From Trichoderma breve (Eukaryota; Ascomycota; Sordariomycetes; Hypocreales; Hypocreaceae): DNA of 64,000 nt. Where the stretch lies: NCBI RefSeq assembly GCF_028502605.1, contig NC_079234.1:4898001-4962000 (forward strand), written 5' to 3'. Of this stretch, positions 1-16,189 are shown one piece after another; the first letter of the stretch is position 1; every line of letters begins with the position of its first letter. A model generated the notes under the pieces. It saw only the letters and a list, made by a program, of their open reading frames with translations. It had not been told where the DNA came from and searched no databases. A program made the translations under genes and the position numbers.

Positions 1-3000
1 ACGGCATTCCCCGGAAGATTTGCAAAGGGGTGTAGATTCCACGCTGGAAGCTGGCTCACAGACCGCTGAATCAAAGGCCAAGCAGTGCTATTCGATGTGA
101 CTCGGCGCGGAAGCAATGGCATTGCATCCACAAGCGCTGTTGTCTCTGTACTGCATGTACCTTAGAGGGGCTCAGACGGGATTCACAGTCAAGTACATTG
201 ATCATTTCGCTCGCATACGGCGCAGCCGCTCATTGGCTATAGTAAATTCCAAACGCAAGGCAGTATGGGAGAAGGACCATGGCCGTCGTTACTGCGGAAT
301 CATCTCGGCTTTGGTTTAACCCAAATGAGCAAGCAGCAAGTTGTTTTCTCATCGTCGCTTTTGCAACCTTGCATCTTAGAAACAGCGAGTCGAGGCGGAA
401 ATAGAATTACGCATATATGCACGGAACGCCGGAATTACGACGTTGGTAAGAGGGAGAGTTCTGGTGCAACAAAAACTCCACGACAAGGCAAGACAAGAAA
501 GCTCCATTCGAAGTTTATGGCCAAGGACGTCATGGATTGAGACGAGTGTGTCCTTGGGTATGCTTGACCAAGGCACATCCGCTGTGGACTCGGCTCTGCT
601 ACCTTGCTCCGCCTCGATTTTGGCTCGGTCCGCCCCGTGGACTGGCGGCTATCGACCCGGCATGCCATCGCTGCTAAATCTGGAATTCTAAGCCGTCCAA
701 TGGCACCGTCGCAATTGAGGGGCCTTCACTTTTGGACACTAGCAATGGGGGTTGATAGTGCTTGTGTTGGAGCCTCCGAGACAAGGTCTGGATGCGGTGG
801 AGAAGAGGCATGGTCCTGCGTCATCCGAAGCTGTTTCAACATTGCCCACAGCCCAATTGTCATAAACTTGGCACACCATTGTCAGCTCGAAGTCAGCGGG
901 GGAAATGGGCATCGTCGCTTAAAACTTCCAGTTGTGAATTGCTGCAACGTGCCGGGAAATTCTGGCACCGGCTCGGGAGACCAATTATGATTCCAAGTTG
1001 ACCTTTCGAAACTTCATGCATCGCCCTACAGCCCGCCACCTCCAGCATCAGGCCTCTAATATTTAGCTGCTACCTGCTAGACACAATGGGCTCTTATAGC
1101 TTGTTACCCGAGTCATTCTGGAAACATGTCATGTTTTGGTCGCCGCAATGCCCTCGCGATGCCGTACAACTTCAATGCCTCTGGCTTCAGAAGTGGAACC
1201 CGGGGTTTGCTGATACGTGTGCATCGCACGCCGAGCTGCCGACGCTGTGCTATAAGCACGAGAAAACAACATCAATGCGAGTCTTCTCCCACGCAAACGC
1301 CGACGGTGTTTCAGCCGCATGCTAGAGCATCAGATGCGCTCCTAGAGGTGTGAATAATCTCATTTCCTTGTGTTGTGGCGTCAGTACCAAACCAGAGACC
1401 GAGATGTTCTCCCGAGAGAACAAGACAGCATGAATCAGAGTGCATTCTAAGACCGTCGGGCAATCCGAATGCTTCATACTGAGGCCCAATTGGAATCAAT
1501 GCCACGGTGCTTTAGTCTGGATCGTGTTTCGTCGTGACTGGCTTGATGTCACTGCTGCCTGGATAGAATCTCAGGTGCTGGTGATTGATTTATGCACCTC
1601 TGGCCAAAGCGTGGTCTCAGTCCAGTCTTTCCTCCTGAGCCGCCACCATGCTGTACTTTCATAAGTCAGCCGTTCGAGAATAAGCGTAGTGTCAGATCCA
1701 AAATTCCGCGCGGATCGGTCCTTGTTCCTATTCTGTTGACGGCTACGCTAACAGCTTGCCGCGCATACACGCCCCTCCTCTCCAGTGACAGCCGCACCTG
1801 GTCCAGCTCAAACGAATGTGTGTCCTCGAACAATATCTGGCACCTACAACCGCCTCACTTTTTTTTAACCCCCAAGACCTGCATATGCATACTAACCTAC
1901 TCTCAGCCTCGGGTCATGGGTCTATCATTCCCCGGACCAATATTTCTCTTTCGTGCAGTGTACAGCAGGCGGGAGGGGGCCCCAATTCTATCTGATGTGC
2001 CGAACCAGCTCACCAACCCCCAGCCTCCTACTCAAAATAGCTGCACAGCTGCATTAGCACGAGGAGGCGCGTACGAGCTAGTACCTTGGGCACTCTGATA
2101 GTAACCCGGTACTAGGTGCGAAGGATGGGAACACAGGCCAATGGTGCTCCGCATGTGCCACAGCCAAGGCACACATGATAACTCAAAGCAACGAACAGGT
2201 TGTGACGGTCCACCCGGATGCTGCCGTCACTAACAAGATGGGATGTACGCAAGGCCGGCATTGGACAACTACGTGACATTTCGCCCGTGCCAGCCTCCGG
2301 GATTCCGGGTCCTGTTGCCCGCATGGTAGAGGAGGGCTGGAGTTGTGCCCATCCTGTCATGTCAGTAGGATGGACAGGTCAGTATTGTGGTGGTCGTGTG
2401 TACCAAGTACGGAGTGCCTGTGTATATGTGGAATTATACGTAGCATCAGGGCCTCGGGGGAACACACTCCGGAGGAGGCTATCGCCGGTGGTGGTCGCCC
2501 GTCCAGCTGACGGATCTTCGGCGTGACATTCCGTTCATGCCTGACTCCGCGCGGGCAATCGACCATTAGCCCGCAGCAGCTTACCAGATTGGTCTACTAG
2601 GTGCGGAGGAGAAGCATGTCTAGGGAGGTCTGTTTGCTACTGTGATCCACGCCAAAAGCAGTCCTTCCACCGACACGCTTGTTTTTTCAGCCGCGAAACG
2701 AGGAAGAATACGAGCCAGGCAAAAGGGGGCAGCAGAGTGACGAGTTCGAGGCCATGTCTCAAAATGATTCTATATTGCAGCTTGCCCATGAATCCTGCTC
2801 ACACATGCTGAAACCAAAAGCAAGCCGTGTCTACATCTAACTGGTCCAAAAGCAAACGCCCCAAAAGCACAGTAGGCTACTAGTGTGAATGCCCTCCCTT
2901 ACATAACAAAGGTTCCTTCTCCATTGCTCGGCTGCACAGGACACGTCCATGATCCTGGTTTTTTTTTCCATCAGGCTCCCAGGCAATGACCGAGCCTTTG

Positions 3001-3305
3001 ATGGCTGCCAACAATTTCATCCTCCATGTTGTCTTTCTGCTGCATGTCTGAGTCCCCAAAGAGCGGGGTCTCAGGATTTTGGACCCCACGACCAAATTAG
3101 AAAGGGGGGGTTGTTCTAACTTAGTCAAGGTGAAAAGGCAAGATAGAGAAGGAGAAACGAGAACAAGGAAAAGGAAAAAAAGGCAGCCGAATTGCTCTAG
3201 TCTCGCAACAAGGGAGGGCGGCCAATCTTTTGACAGAGTCTCTTGGCTCTCTAAGCGAGAGCGGCGCGGCTGCACCATGTCTCAGCAACGTCACTCGTGC
3301 AGCTC
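1..3305. other. Gene-poor stretch at the left edge
   Basis: I see no convincing gene here. Open frames are short, overlap on both strands and lack recognisable domains, and none joins into a longer model across obvious splice sites. The last part (about 2880-3305) lies just beyond the stop codon of prp43 and probably holds its 3' untranslated region. It may also contain the upstream region of a gene outside the window. Confidence 0.6.
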
Positions 3306-6451
<3,146 letters not shown>

Positions 6452-9013
6452 ATGAGCTCAGAATTAGAGGCAGGAGGCTTCTCCTTCCGAGGGGACTATC
6501 AGGAGAACCGGCCCGTGTTTACTCTTGGGTATCATGACTCTAAGAGAGAACAGCCACTCTCAGAGATGCAATATGGATACCTACTGAACCAAGATGCGAG
6601 TGAGCTGATGGCCCTGCAGTGTTGCCCAGAATACTAACCATGATTACAGTTTTCTGTGGCTACTACGCCAATCACCAATAGCCACTTCAAGTCCAGAGTC
6701 TTCAAGGTTGTGTCGGATCATCTAGCAACGTTAAAGGCCAATGGCGAAAAGGGAACGAGTGAGGCCACGGCCAATCGAGCAGACCCTATTCTTCTGCCTC
6801 TCACTCCGGAAGACACTGGCATGTTCCCCTCTCAAGCCGTCAACACCTATGTCGCCTACACGAGCCCCTGGATTGATCTTTGCTCGACTGACCCGGTCAT
6901 TGCCAACATTTCTCGCCAGGTGCTTAACCTCGAGATTAACTATGCAAGCTGGTGTGGCGTGAAAAGCATCATCATCACAGGACCTGGCCGAGACGCTTCC
7001 AAGGATGGGGGAAGCCAGGGGATCGCACAGTATTCTCGGGCTGTTCAAGAGGCCTTGACTATTGCCCCCGCCATTACCATCCTGATTCACATACCCATGT
7101 ACCGCGAACCACCTGTTGGGACACAGGCTGAGACCCTATCCTCACTGAATGGAGAGGAAGCGTCCAAGTCTTCGGGAAGAGACATTGATATATTTACTAC
7201 TTGGGATTCTTGGCATCAAATCAGATCAGTTTGCAAATACAACCCAAGGCTCCTCGTTGGTAAGAAAAAAGACACACCTTTCCACTTCTTACCTAATATC
7301 ATTCACCTCTGAGCACTACTGACACCAAATCTCCAACAGCACTTAAGATGCCAAGAGTCGTGCCAGAGAAAGATCTGCAAAATCGATGGTTCTGCGAGCC
7401 TCTTCACTACCTGACCTTCAGCCCCGAAGTTTTCCAGAAGAACAAGATTGGCTATCCTAGCCTTACCAAAAACCACCAGGAGGTCATTTTTGCCTATATG
7501 CGCTTGAAGAATGCCCCTTGGCTTTTACTTTGCGACGTCGGCCCTGATGTGCGACACATTACCGAAGACGGTAAAGATGAGAATGCACCTTTAACAGAGG
7601 CTGATTTCCCCAGCTTGGAAGAAGCTCATAAGCCCGCCTTTCGCGTGGCTACCGAGTCTAATGTTCACTGCGATTACTTGCGGTGGCTAGAAAGGCAGCA
7701 ACCTCCATTTTCAGTACTAGAGACACCCATCCTTACCAATTTTCAGGATTGGCTACAGTCACCGCTGCAGCCCCTGTCGGACAACCTGGAATCGGCAACT
7801 TACGAAGTGTTTGAAAATGATGCCATTAAATATGACCAATATGAGTTAGCCATCGCAGAGGCTTTGAAAGAGTGGAGCGAATTGAAGCTCCCAACCTCCA
7901 AGCCTGGCGTTGTCGTCATGGCAGTCGCTGGCTCTGGCCGTGGCCCTATAGTGACCAAGGCTCTCAAGGCAGCAGAATCCACCGGTGTCAAGGTGGAAGT
8001 TTGGGCCGTCGAGAAGAATCCCAATGCGTATGTATACCTCCTTCGCCAGAACGCTCAGAAATGGGGCGGTAAGGTAAATGTTATCAAGACGGACATGAGA
8101 GCTTGGAAGGGCCCACTGATCTCAGATTCTCCTGAGACTAGTCCGGTATATGGCAAAGTTGATATCCTCATTTCTGAACTCCTCGGCTCTTTTGGCGATA
8201 ACGAACTTTCCCCCGAATGTCTGGATGGCATCCAGCATGTTCTGGCAAAGCCTCACGGCATCTCAATCCCGCAGTCTTACACCGCACACCTGAGTCCTAT
8301 TGCCACACCTAAGCTGTACACGGACATTAGCGCAAGAGCTCAGACTGACTCCAATGCCTATGACACTCCTTGGGTGGTGAGCCTGTTCTCACTCGACTAT
8401 GTGGCCCAGAGGGTACCTGGTCACCCTCGATTCCAGCAGGCATGGGAGTTTTCACACCCCATTCCCGATTCAACGCTTGAGGCCATCACAGCACGGCGGT
8501 CCGGAGGAGTTGTTGGCGGAACTGGAGGGTCCATGGCAGGCGCTGCGGGAGCAAACGACCATAACTCTAGGTTCTGCCACCTCACATTTGTTGCCCGTAC
8601 TCGTGGAGTTGCCCACGGACTGGCAGGATATTTCGAGTCTACCTTGTACGAGTTAAAGGCAGGCCCGAACAAGGGCAGGAAAACGGAGATTAGCATTCAC
8701 CCGGAACGAATTGATGCGAAGAGCAAGGACATGGTATCTTGGTTCCCTATATTCTTCCCTCTCAAGGTGAGTTTTGGAAATTCGGTACCCAATGGCATGT
8801 GTAGGAGAAGCTATCTACTAACGTCGATAATAGCAACCCCTTTACTTCCCCGCGGATACTGAGCTGGAGGTGAGCATGTGGAGACAGACCGACGATACCA
8901 AGGTCTGGTATGAATGGCTTGTGGAGGCGTGGACCTGGGTTGGGCCTTCGACACGTGTCAAGGTAGCATCTTCAGAGCTTTGTAGTAGCCGGAAGCTGGC
9001 ATGTCTGATGTAG
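6452..9013 (+). CDS. skb1: Protein arginine methyltransferase 5 (PRMT5/Skb1/Hsl7 family)
   Basis: Four exons (6452-6595, 6650-7259, 7340-8766, 8834-9013) encode 786 residues. PRMT5 makes symmetric dimethylarginine on Sm proteins and histones using S-adenosylmethionine, and in fungi also acts in morphology and cell-cycle control. The N-terminal TIM-barrel half starts with a GYHDSKRE motif. The Rossmann half has the SAM loop GSGRGP (about 449-454) and the post-I acidic VEKNPNAY. The double-E loop SELLGSFGDNE carries the two catalytic glutamates (about E531 and E540). The ATG at 6452 has a good CAAAATGA context; no other upstream ATG is in frame. The first intron only preserves the frame with a GC donor at 6596 (see findings). 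A TACTAAC branch point at 6632-6638 supports the acceptor. Exon 3 to exon 4 splicing restores the end of the C-terminal domain. Confidence 0.93.
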
Positions 9014-9508
9014 ACGTGTGGCTGCTAGCTAAGGCGCATAGCTGCGGCATTCTGCCTCCGCTACCTTGACAGCTTGACTTTGACTTCTGTAGCGCGGTTA
9101 AAAATATAGCCGAGCGTTGTGCTGAAAGAACCGAAATCGGTCAAAAATCTGAAGGTTTCGGGATGATATGAAGCCCTTCTTTCTCTATATATCTGCTGTG
9201 AATTCAAATTCAAGCACCAATGTGACAATCATGTCTTGTTTTGCAGCCCAATACAGGCATCGAATGACAAACATGTGAGCCTCTCTGGGACGGCGGCAAA
9301 TGCCGAAGCACCTCCGGGGCTCGCCGGCGGGGAAGCTGGTTGACCCGGCACCGGTACCGGCAATCGGGCAATTGCTGAAGCGCAAGCGCCGATTGCATGT
9401 GGCTCAACCGGTATACTCGTGCTAGGATTTAATCCCTGGAATTCTCATTGGTGTTTCTTTTCTGTTTCTCTCTCCTCGGCTGTGGGGATATAATTCGGCG
9501 CGGAGACC
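9014..9508. other. Spacer between the PRMT5 gene and agx1
   Basis: This 495-base stretch holds the 3' end of the PRMT5 transcript and the promoter and leader of agx1. No gene or clear repeat was seen. The sequence just before the ATG is CT-rich, which is common in fungal leaders. Confidence 0.55.
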
Positions 9509-11068
9509 ATGGCCTCTGTCCGATCGGCTGTGAGAGCATTGCCCCGCAAAACGGCAGCAGGATACCAGTCCAGCTATTACCCCTCCATCCCCAGACCCAG
9601 ATCTCTGTCTTCGTTTTCATCTTTGTCTTTGTCTTCATCTTCGCATCGTTCGAGCCATCCGTCCTTTATTCCGAGTCACGCACAGAGACACCAGCTAGCC
9701 ACGATGTCTACGCAAGCCGCACACCCGGCCCTGCTCATCCCAGGGCCCATTGAGTTTGACGATGCTGTGCTCCAGTCGATGAGCCACTTCAGGTACGGTT
9801 GTCACTCTCCCTAGCGCATTCGTTGATGGAGGAGCTAATTGTGTCCGACAGCGAGTCCCATGTTGGCCCTGGCTTCGTGGCCACCTTTGGCGAGACGCTG
9901 AGCATGCTCCGCCAGCTCTTCCAGACCACCGATCCTGCCTCTCAGCCCTTTATCCTCAGCGGTTCCGGCACCTTGGGTTGGGATTTGGTGTCTGCTAACT
10001 TGATTGAGCCCGGCGAGGACGCTTTGGTTCTGAGCACCGGCTACTTTGGCGATAGCTTCGCCGACTGCCTGACTACCTACGGAGCCAAGCCCACCAAGCT
10101 TGAGGGACCAATTGGCGGACGACCCCAGTTTCCGGAGATCGAAAAGGCATTGTCGGAGAAGAAGTACAAGCTCGTCACCGTCACCCATGTCGACACCTCT
10201 ACTGGCGTTGTGAGCGACCTCAAGGGCCTTGTCCAGGCTGTTAAGAAGGTTTCTCCGGAAACATTGGTCATCGCCGATGGCGTCTGCAGTGTAGCTTGCG
10301 AGGAGATTGCATTCGACGACTGGGGCTTGGACGGCGTCATCACTGCAAGCCAGAAGGCCATTGGCTGCCCGGCCGGACTGTCCATCTCAATGTTCAGCGG
10401 ACGAGCTATGGAGACTTTCAAGAATAGAAAGTCACCTCCGGCATCTTACTTTGCCTCGATGAAGAACTGGACTCCTAGTAGGTTTATCTATGCGTCGACT
10501 GCGCGTGCTTTGCTAGGTTCAACAGAACTGATACTGACATGAAATCGCGTCTAGTCATGCAAAACTACGAGGCAAAGAAGCCTTCGTACTTTGCCACCCC
10601 ATCACCCCAGCTTGTCCACGCCTTGAACACCGCCTTGAAACAGATTTTGGCACGACCGCTGTCTGAGCGCTTCCAGAAGCACAAGGAGGTGTCTGACAAG
10701 ATCAAGAAGGCGATTACCGACCTTGGGCTGAAGATTGTCGCAACCAAGCCTGAGGATCAGTCGCACGCCATGACAGCCATATATCTGCCCGAGGGCGTTC
10801 AGATTGCCGACGTTCTCCCCAAGTTGGGCAGCAAGGGCGTCATCTTTGCTGGTGGCTTGCACAAGGCGATTGCTACCAAGTACATTCGATTTGGACACAT
10901 GGGCGTCTCTGTTGTAAGCATCTCAACTCACCTACCAGATGATAGAAGTGATAAAGTACATATACTAACAACATCACCTTGCAGACGGACCCCAACAGAA
11001 ACGATGTCGACAAGGCTCTTGATGCCCTGAAGACCAGCTTGGCTGAATGCGGCTATACCAAGGCATAG
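9509..11068 (+). CDS. agx1: Alanine-glyoxylate aminotransferase (class V, PLP-dependent)
   Basis: Four exons (9509-9792, 9852-10477, 10555-10913, 10985-11068) encode 450 residues. The enzyme transfers the amino group of alanine to glyoxylate, giving glycine and pyruvate with pyridoxal phosphate. The fold type I core includes the SGSGTLGWD phosphate-binding region, the TGYFGDSF segment, and SQK, whose lysine (about K263) is the Schiff-base residue. The family-typical PIMQNYEAKKPSYFATP stretch appears only after splicing exon 2 to exon 3. The first 65 residues are rich in Arg and Ser with almost no acidic residues, which looks like a mitochondrial presequence. A second in-frame ATG at 9704 (Met66, MSTQAAHPALLIPGP) matches the usual start of the mature enzyme, so two products are possible. 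The C-terminus ends in TKA, not a classical peroxisomal SKL signal. Confidence 0.93.
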
Positions 11069-12330
11069 GAATCAGGCGGGCGGTGGCGCTGGCATTTATA
11101 AAGGAAAATGAGGTGTTAGAAAATCAACATAGCGATTCCGTCCTAAAGGATGAGTGGCGTTTGCCATGTTAGAAGAAACAAAGCAGTTTATTGAAACTAC
11201 AAGCTTACTTGTCACAACCCTGATCTCTTCCCTGAGCATTAAGCGGTTGAACCGCATCTGTATTAATAATACACGGGACGTGATACACATTTAGAGTTGC
11301 ATTAGCTACCCACGGAGTACTCCCAGGTGACTTTATGCTCCCGCAAATAGGGGACGCAGAGCTTGGTGAATGTAGCCAACAGCATGTAGTTTTCAAGTCC
11401 CCCTCCATCATTGATATGGGCTTGCGCCTCACTTGGTCCAAGAACAGGCGGGGAAGCAGCTTGAAGGCAAGGCTGGCAGACTGATGGCTGAGGAGGGAAT
11501 GTAGAGATACCTGGGACGGCAACGTCATGATAACGCTAACTCCGGCCTAGCGATAGGGACGATGCTGAGGTCGATGCAATGGATGGATCAATTATCTCCG
11601 ACAGTGAGAGAGGGCAATCCAATACCTACCAGAGCTGAAACCACGCTGAGCTGAGCTGAGCCTGAGCTGGACGGCCCGTAAAAGTAGCAGTACAATTCTG
11701 CGTCATTAATGCCAACATATCGATTGACGAGAGAAACGAGAGCAAGTGAACTGATCGGAACAAAACAGCCGTTGAAGCTCGGCCCCGCCATCCAATATTA
11801 GCTGCCTCCAGCCGATGCAACTGGATCGCCCTCGAGCTGTGTGGCGTTCCAAGGTTCTCTACAGGCACCCACAGGCCATCGCAGTGCTATCAACAGCCGC
11901 TGTAGTGGACGGCTGGTAGGCATCCAACCGCCTGGAAGCCTCCGCACTCCCCGCTGCAGCAACGGGGGCAGCCTTTAGCTCATTTGCTGTCCAAGCACCC
12001 GACAGCAACCAGCAGAAAAAAAAGGATCCGCTGCAACTCTTCCTTAACCTCAGTCTCCCCACCGCGCCGCCCGCCTTTTCACTCTCCCTCACTTCCTCGC
12101 ATTTTTCCTTTCCACGACCCGCGATCGTGTTTTCCCTTCTTTTTCCCTGTGACCGAACCTCTTCCTGCGCGCCGAGAGAAGGCAGAGAATCCCCCAGCAA
12201 CCGCCGCCGACGCACCGCACAGCCGCCATCTTGTGCGCTGCGTCGTCCTGGGCCCTGGCCATCGAAATAGAAACCGTGATCTCAACTGTCCCCCCGCCTT
12301 GAACCCCCCTCGCTCGCTGGTCTGCCCACC
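11069..12330. other. Spacer upstream of crm1, including its probable leader
   Basis: No gene is supported here. A short CTGAG pentamer repeat lies at about 11646-11667. The final 300 bases or so are strongly C/T-rich on the plus strand, as expected for the promoter and 5' leader of the highly expressed exportin gene. An open frame of 197 codons (11984-12577) runs across this leader into the start of crm1, but its composition is not protein-like. Confidence 0.55.
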
Positions 12331-15300
12331 ATGCCTACCATTGAGGAGCTCGACAGCACAGTCCGGGCCTTTTACGAAGGTCGCGGCGAGCAGGTATGCA
12401 TATTTAGCAAGTCGGAAATCCCTGGCGGGAACTGTATTGAAGCTGACCTTTGTCTTTTTTCTTCGTCTACAGCAAAAAGCAGCTCAGGCAGCCTTGAACC
12501 AGGTAAACACTCCTCGGCCTTATCTTCCTCATAACCGCCGACCTGTTATATCTCGCAACAAGACGGCGGCGCTTTAGGAAAACGCTCGCTAATATTTGTG
12601 TCAACTGCAGTTTAAGGAGGATCCTGATGCTTGGCTTATGGTCGACAAGATTCTGTCGGACGCGCAGTATCCCCAGACGAAGTGTACGTGATCCCTCTCC
12701 CCCTCATCGCGTGTGTGGCAAACCACCACTAAGCTAGATGCGTTTGCTGCATCGTTTTCGCTTAATTTGGCTGACAACCTTGACAAAGATTTGGGATTAC
12801 AAGTTCTCGACAATGTCATCATGACAAGATGGAAAGTTTTGCCTCGGGAACAGTGCCAAGGTAAGAGCCCTCACCCGAACTGTTTCTTAACTGCCATGGC
12901 GTTGCTGATAGCTTGGTTCTGCTGGTTCTAGGTATCCGAAACTTCATCGTCCAGTTCATTATCCAGTGCTCCAACAGCGAAGAAACTTTACGGGCCCAAA
13001 AGACCCTCCTCAACAAGCTTAACCTCGTGCTCGTCTCTATCCTCAAGCAAGAATGGCCACACAACTGGCCCACATTTATCAACGAAATCATTTCGTCTTG
13101 CCACTCCAGCCTTTCGATCTGCGAGAACAACATGATCATTCTTCGTTTGCTGTCCGAAGAGGTGTTCGACTACTCAGCGGAGCAGATGACCTCCACCAAG
13201 ACGAGGAATCTCAAGCAGACCATGTGTGCCGAGTTCTCTCAGATCTTCACGCTCTGCCAGGAGGTTCTCAATTCCGCCAACCAGCCGAGTCTTATCAAGG
13301 CCACACTCGAGACGCTGCTCCGTTTCTGCAACTGGATCCCGCTCGGCTACATTTTTGAGACTCCTCTTATCGAGACTTTGCGAACCCGGTTCCTGTCAGT
13401 ACCAGAGTTCCGAAACGTCACGCTCCAGTGCCTTACGGAGATTGGTGGTCTTCAGACGGGCGGCCCAGGACAGCCCAACTCGTACGATGAGCAGCTGGTC
13501 AAAATGTTCACCGAGGTTCTCACGACGATTGCCGATATCATCCCTGTCTCGCTCGACCTCAAGGCGACATACCCGAGCAGTAACTCCAAGGATCAAGAAT
13601 TTGTTCAGAATCTTGCCTTATTCCTGTGCAACTTTTTCGGCATGCACCTGAACGTGAGATATATACTTCCCCAATCACATACCCCCTGGGTGCTCCTGTT
13701 GGCTAATTACACTTTCTAGCTCATTGAGAACCTACCGAATAGAGATTATCTCATCCACGGACACTACTACCTCGTTAGAATATCGCAAATCGACGACCGA
13801 GAAGTCTTCAAGATCTGCCTCGACTATTGGCTAAAGCTTGTCCAGGAGCTCTACGAGGAGATGCAGCAGCTCCCCATTACCGACCTCAACCCCTTACTTG
13901 CTGTCGGAGGCGGCATGTCTGGAAGCGGAGCTCCTAATCCGACCCTCTTGATGAACTACCCTCTCCGAAAGCACAAATACAACGAAGTGCTGTCTAACCT
14001 GCGAGTCGTTATGATCGAGAAGATGGTTCGTCCAGAAGAAGTCTTGATTGTGGAAAACGACGAGGGAGAAATTGTCCGCGAGTTCGTCAAGGAAGGCGAT
14101 ACTGTCCAGCTCTACAAGACCATCAGAGAATGCTTGGTCTACCTCACACATCTGGATGTGGTTGATACCGAGAACATCATGACGGAGAAGCTGGCTCGAC
14201 AGGTGGACGGCACCGAGTGGTCGTGGCACAACTGCAACGTCCTTTGCTGGGCTATCGGCTCCATTTCCCTGGCCATGAATGAAGAAACCGAGAAGCGATT
14301 CCTGGTCACAGTCATTAAGGATCTTCTGGGTCTTACCGAAATGAAGCGAGGCAAAGATAACAAGGCTGTCGTCGCCAGTAACATCATGTACATTGTTGGA
14401 CAATACCCTCGTTTCCTCAAAGCTCACTGGAAGTTCCTTAAGACGGTTGTCAACAAGCTATTCGAGTTCATGCACGAATCACACGAAGGTGTCCAGGACA
14501 TGGCTTGTGATACATTCATTAAGATTGCCAGGCAATGCCGTCGTCACTTCGTCGCACTGCAGCCTAGTGAGACAGAGCCTTTTATCGAAGAGATCGTGCG
14601 AAACATGGGCAAGATCACTTGTGACCTCACGCCCCAACAAGTTCACACCTTTTACGAGGCCTGCGGATACATGGTTGCTGCTCAGGGTAACAAGAATCAA
14701 CAAGAAAGGTTACTGGCCGAGCTGATGAACATTCCCAATGCCGCCTGGGACGAGATCATCAAACAGGCAAACATGAACTCGGCAATCTTGCAAGACGCAG
14801 AGACGATCAAGGTGATTGGAAACATCATGAAGACCAACGTTTCTGCTTGTTCTTCGACTGGATCTTACTTTTACCCTCAAATTGGTCGAATCTATCACGA
14901 CATGCTGCAGATGTATCGAGCCACGAGTTCGCTCATCTCCGAGGCTGTTGCGCGAGATGGTATGTAATGATGATGCATGAAATGACACGGCATTCTTCCC
15001 GCCCCTCCATATTGTAGTTCCCTCAATACTAATATGTCATGTAGGTGATCTGGCTACCAAGATGCCCAAGGTTCGCGGCTTGCGCACTATCAAGAAGGAG
15101 ATTCTCAAGTTGATTGAGACCTACGTTGACAAGGCCGAAGACTTGCAGGCCGTCAGAGCTCAGATGGTACCACCGCTGTTGGATTCGGTTCTTGTTGACT
15201 ACAACCGAAATGTTCCAGGAGCCCGTGATGCAGAAGTCCTCAAGGCCATGTCAACTATCATTACAAAGCTTGCTGTACGTCGTCTTTGCACGTTTATTTT

Positions 15301-16189
15301 TCTGGAGGAGAGCTAACGCCGCAATAGTCATTGATGGAGGATCAAGTTCCAACAATCATGGAAAACGTCTTTGAGTGCACTCTAGAGATGATTAACAAGG
15401 ACTTTTCAGAATTCCCCGAGCACCGAGTCGAATTCTTTAACCTGTTGCGAGCCATCAACCTGCACTGTTTCCCAGCCCTGCTTAAACTTGATAACAACCA
15501 ATTCAAGTTTGTCATCGACTCATGCTCTTGGGCATTCAAGCACGACAACAGAGACGTTGAAGCTGCGGGCCTTAACATGTGTCTTGAGCTGATTAACAAC
15601 ATTGCCGAGAAGACAGATATCGGCACCGCCAATGCTTTCTTCCAGCGTTTCTTTGTCACTATTCTTCAGGATGTGCTCTTTGTTGTGACCGACAGCGATC
15701 ACAAGGCAGGATTCAAGACGCAGTCCATGCTGCTGATGAAGCTATTTTATTTCATCCACCCTGCCGATGGCACCCAGCCGAAGATCCAGGGACCCATCTA
15801 TATGCCTGATCAGGCGCAGGCTGGAACCAGCAACCGAGAGTTCCTCGCTGCCTCTGTGGCTACTCTCTTGCAGAATGCTTTCCCCAATCTTCAATCGTAA
15901 GTTTATAACTAATGCTTACTATCTCTGTTCTGATACTAATAATCCATATAGAGCTCAAGTGGCCAGCTTTGTCGAGGGTCTTTTCACACTGAACACGCAG
16001 TATGACAAGTTCCGCCTCAACCTACGAGACTTTTTGATTTCATTGAAGGAATTCGCCGGAGACAACGCCGAGCTGTTCATCGTCGAGAAGGAACAGCAGG
16101 AGCGCGATGCCCGAGCTGCAGACATGGAGAGGCGACAAAAGGTCGGCGGTCTTCTCAAGCCATCCGATCTGGACGACGAAGAGCTCTGA
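12331..16189 (+). CDS. crm1: Exportin-1 (CRM1/XPO1), nuclear export receptor
   Basis: Nine exons (12331-12393, 12473-12502, 12611-12683, 12789-12860, 12932-13653, 13720-14959, 15045-15274, 15328-15896, 15952-16189) encode 1078 residues, the usual length for the family. CRM1 is a ring of HEAT repeats that binds Ran-GTP and leucine-rich export signals and carries proteins, pre-ribosomes and snRNAs out of the nucleus. The N-terminal importin-beta region contains [11 protein letters not shown]. The cargo groove lies around the highly conserved KRGKDNKA and [15 protein letters not shown] segments. The C-terminal CRM1 domain ends in an acidic DLDDEEL tail. Residue 526 in the groove is Thr, where leptomycin-sensitive CRM1 proteins have Cys. 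Introns cluster at the 5' end, and exon 2 is only 30 bases. The start context CCACCATG is strong. No frame break was seen. Confidence 0.96.

Noticed and set aside
1592..2098. Plus-strand open frame of 168 codons at the left edge
   Set aside because: No domain or composition typical of a protein; single hit in a stretch with none supported.
6600..6649. GT donor at 6600 for PRMT5 intron 1
   Set aside because: It shifts the frame and meets a stop shortly after the acceptor, while the GC donor keeps the conserved sequence.
11984..12577. Plus-strand open frame of 197 codons before crm1
   Set aside because: It lies in the C/T-rich leader and runs into crm1 exons and introns in another frame.
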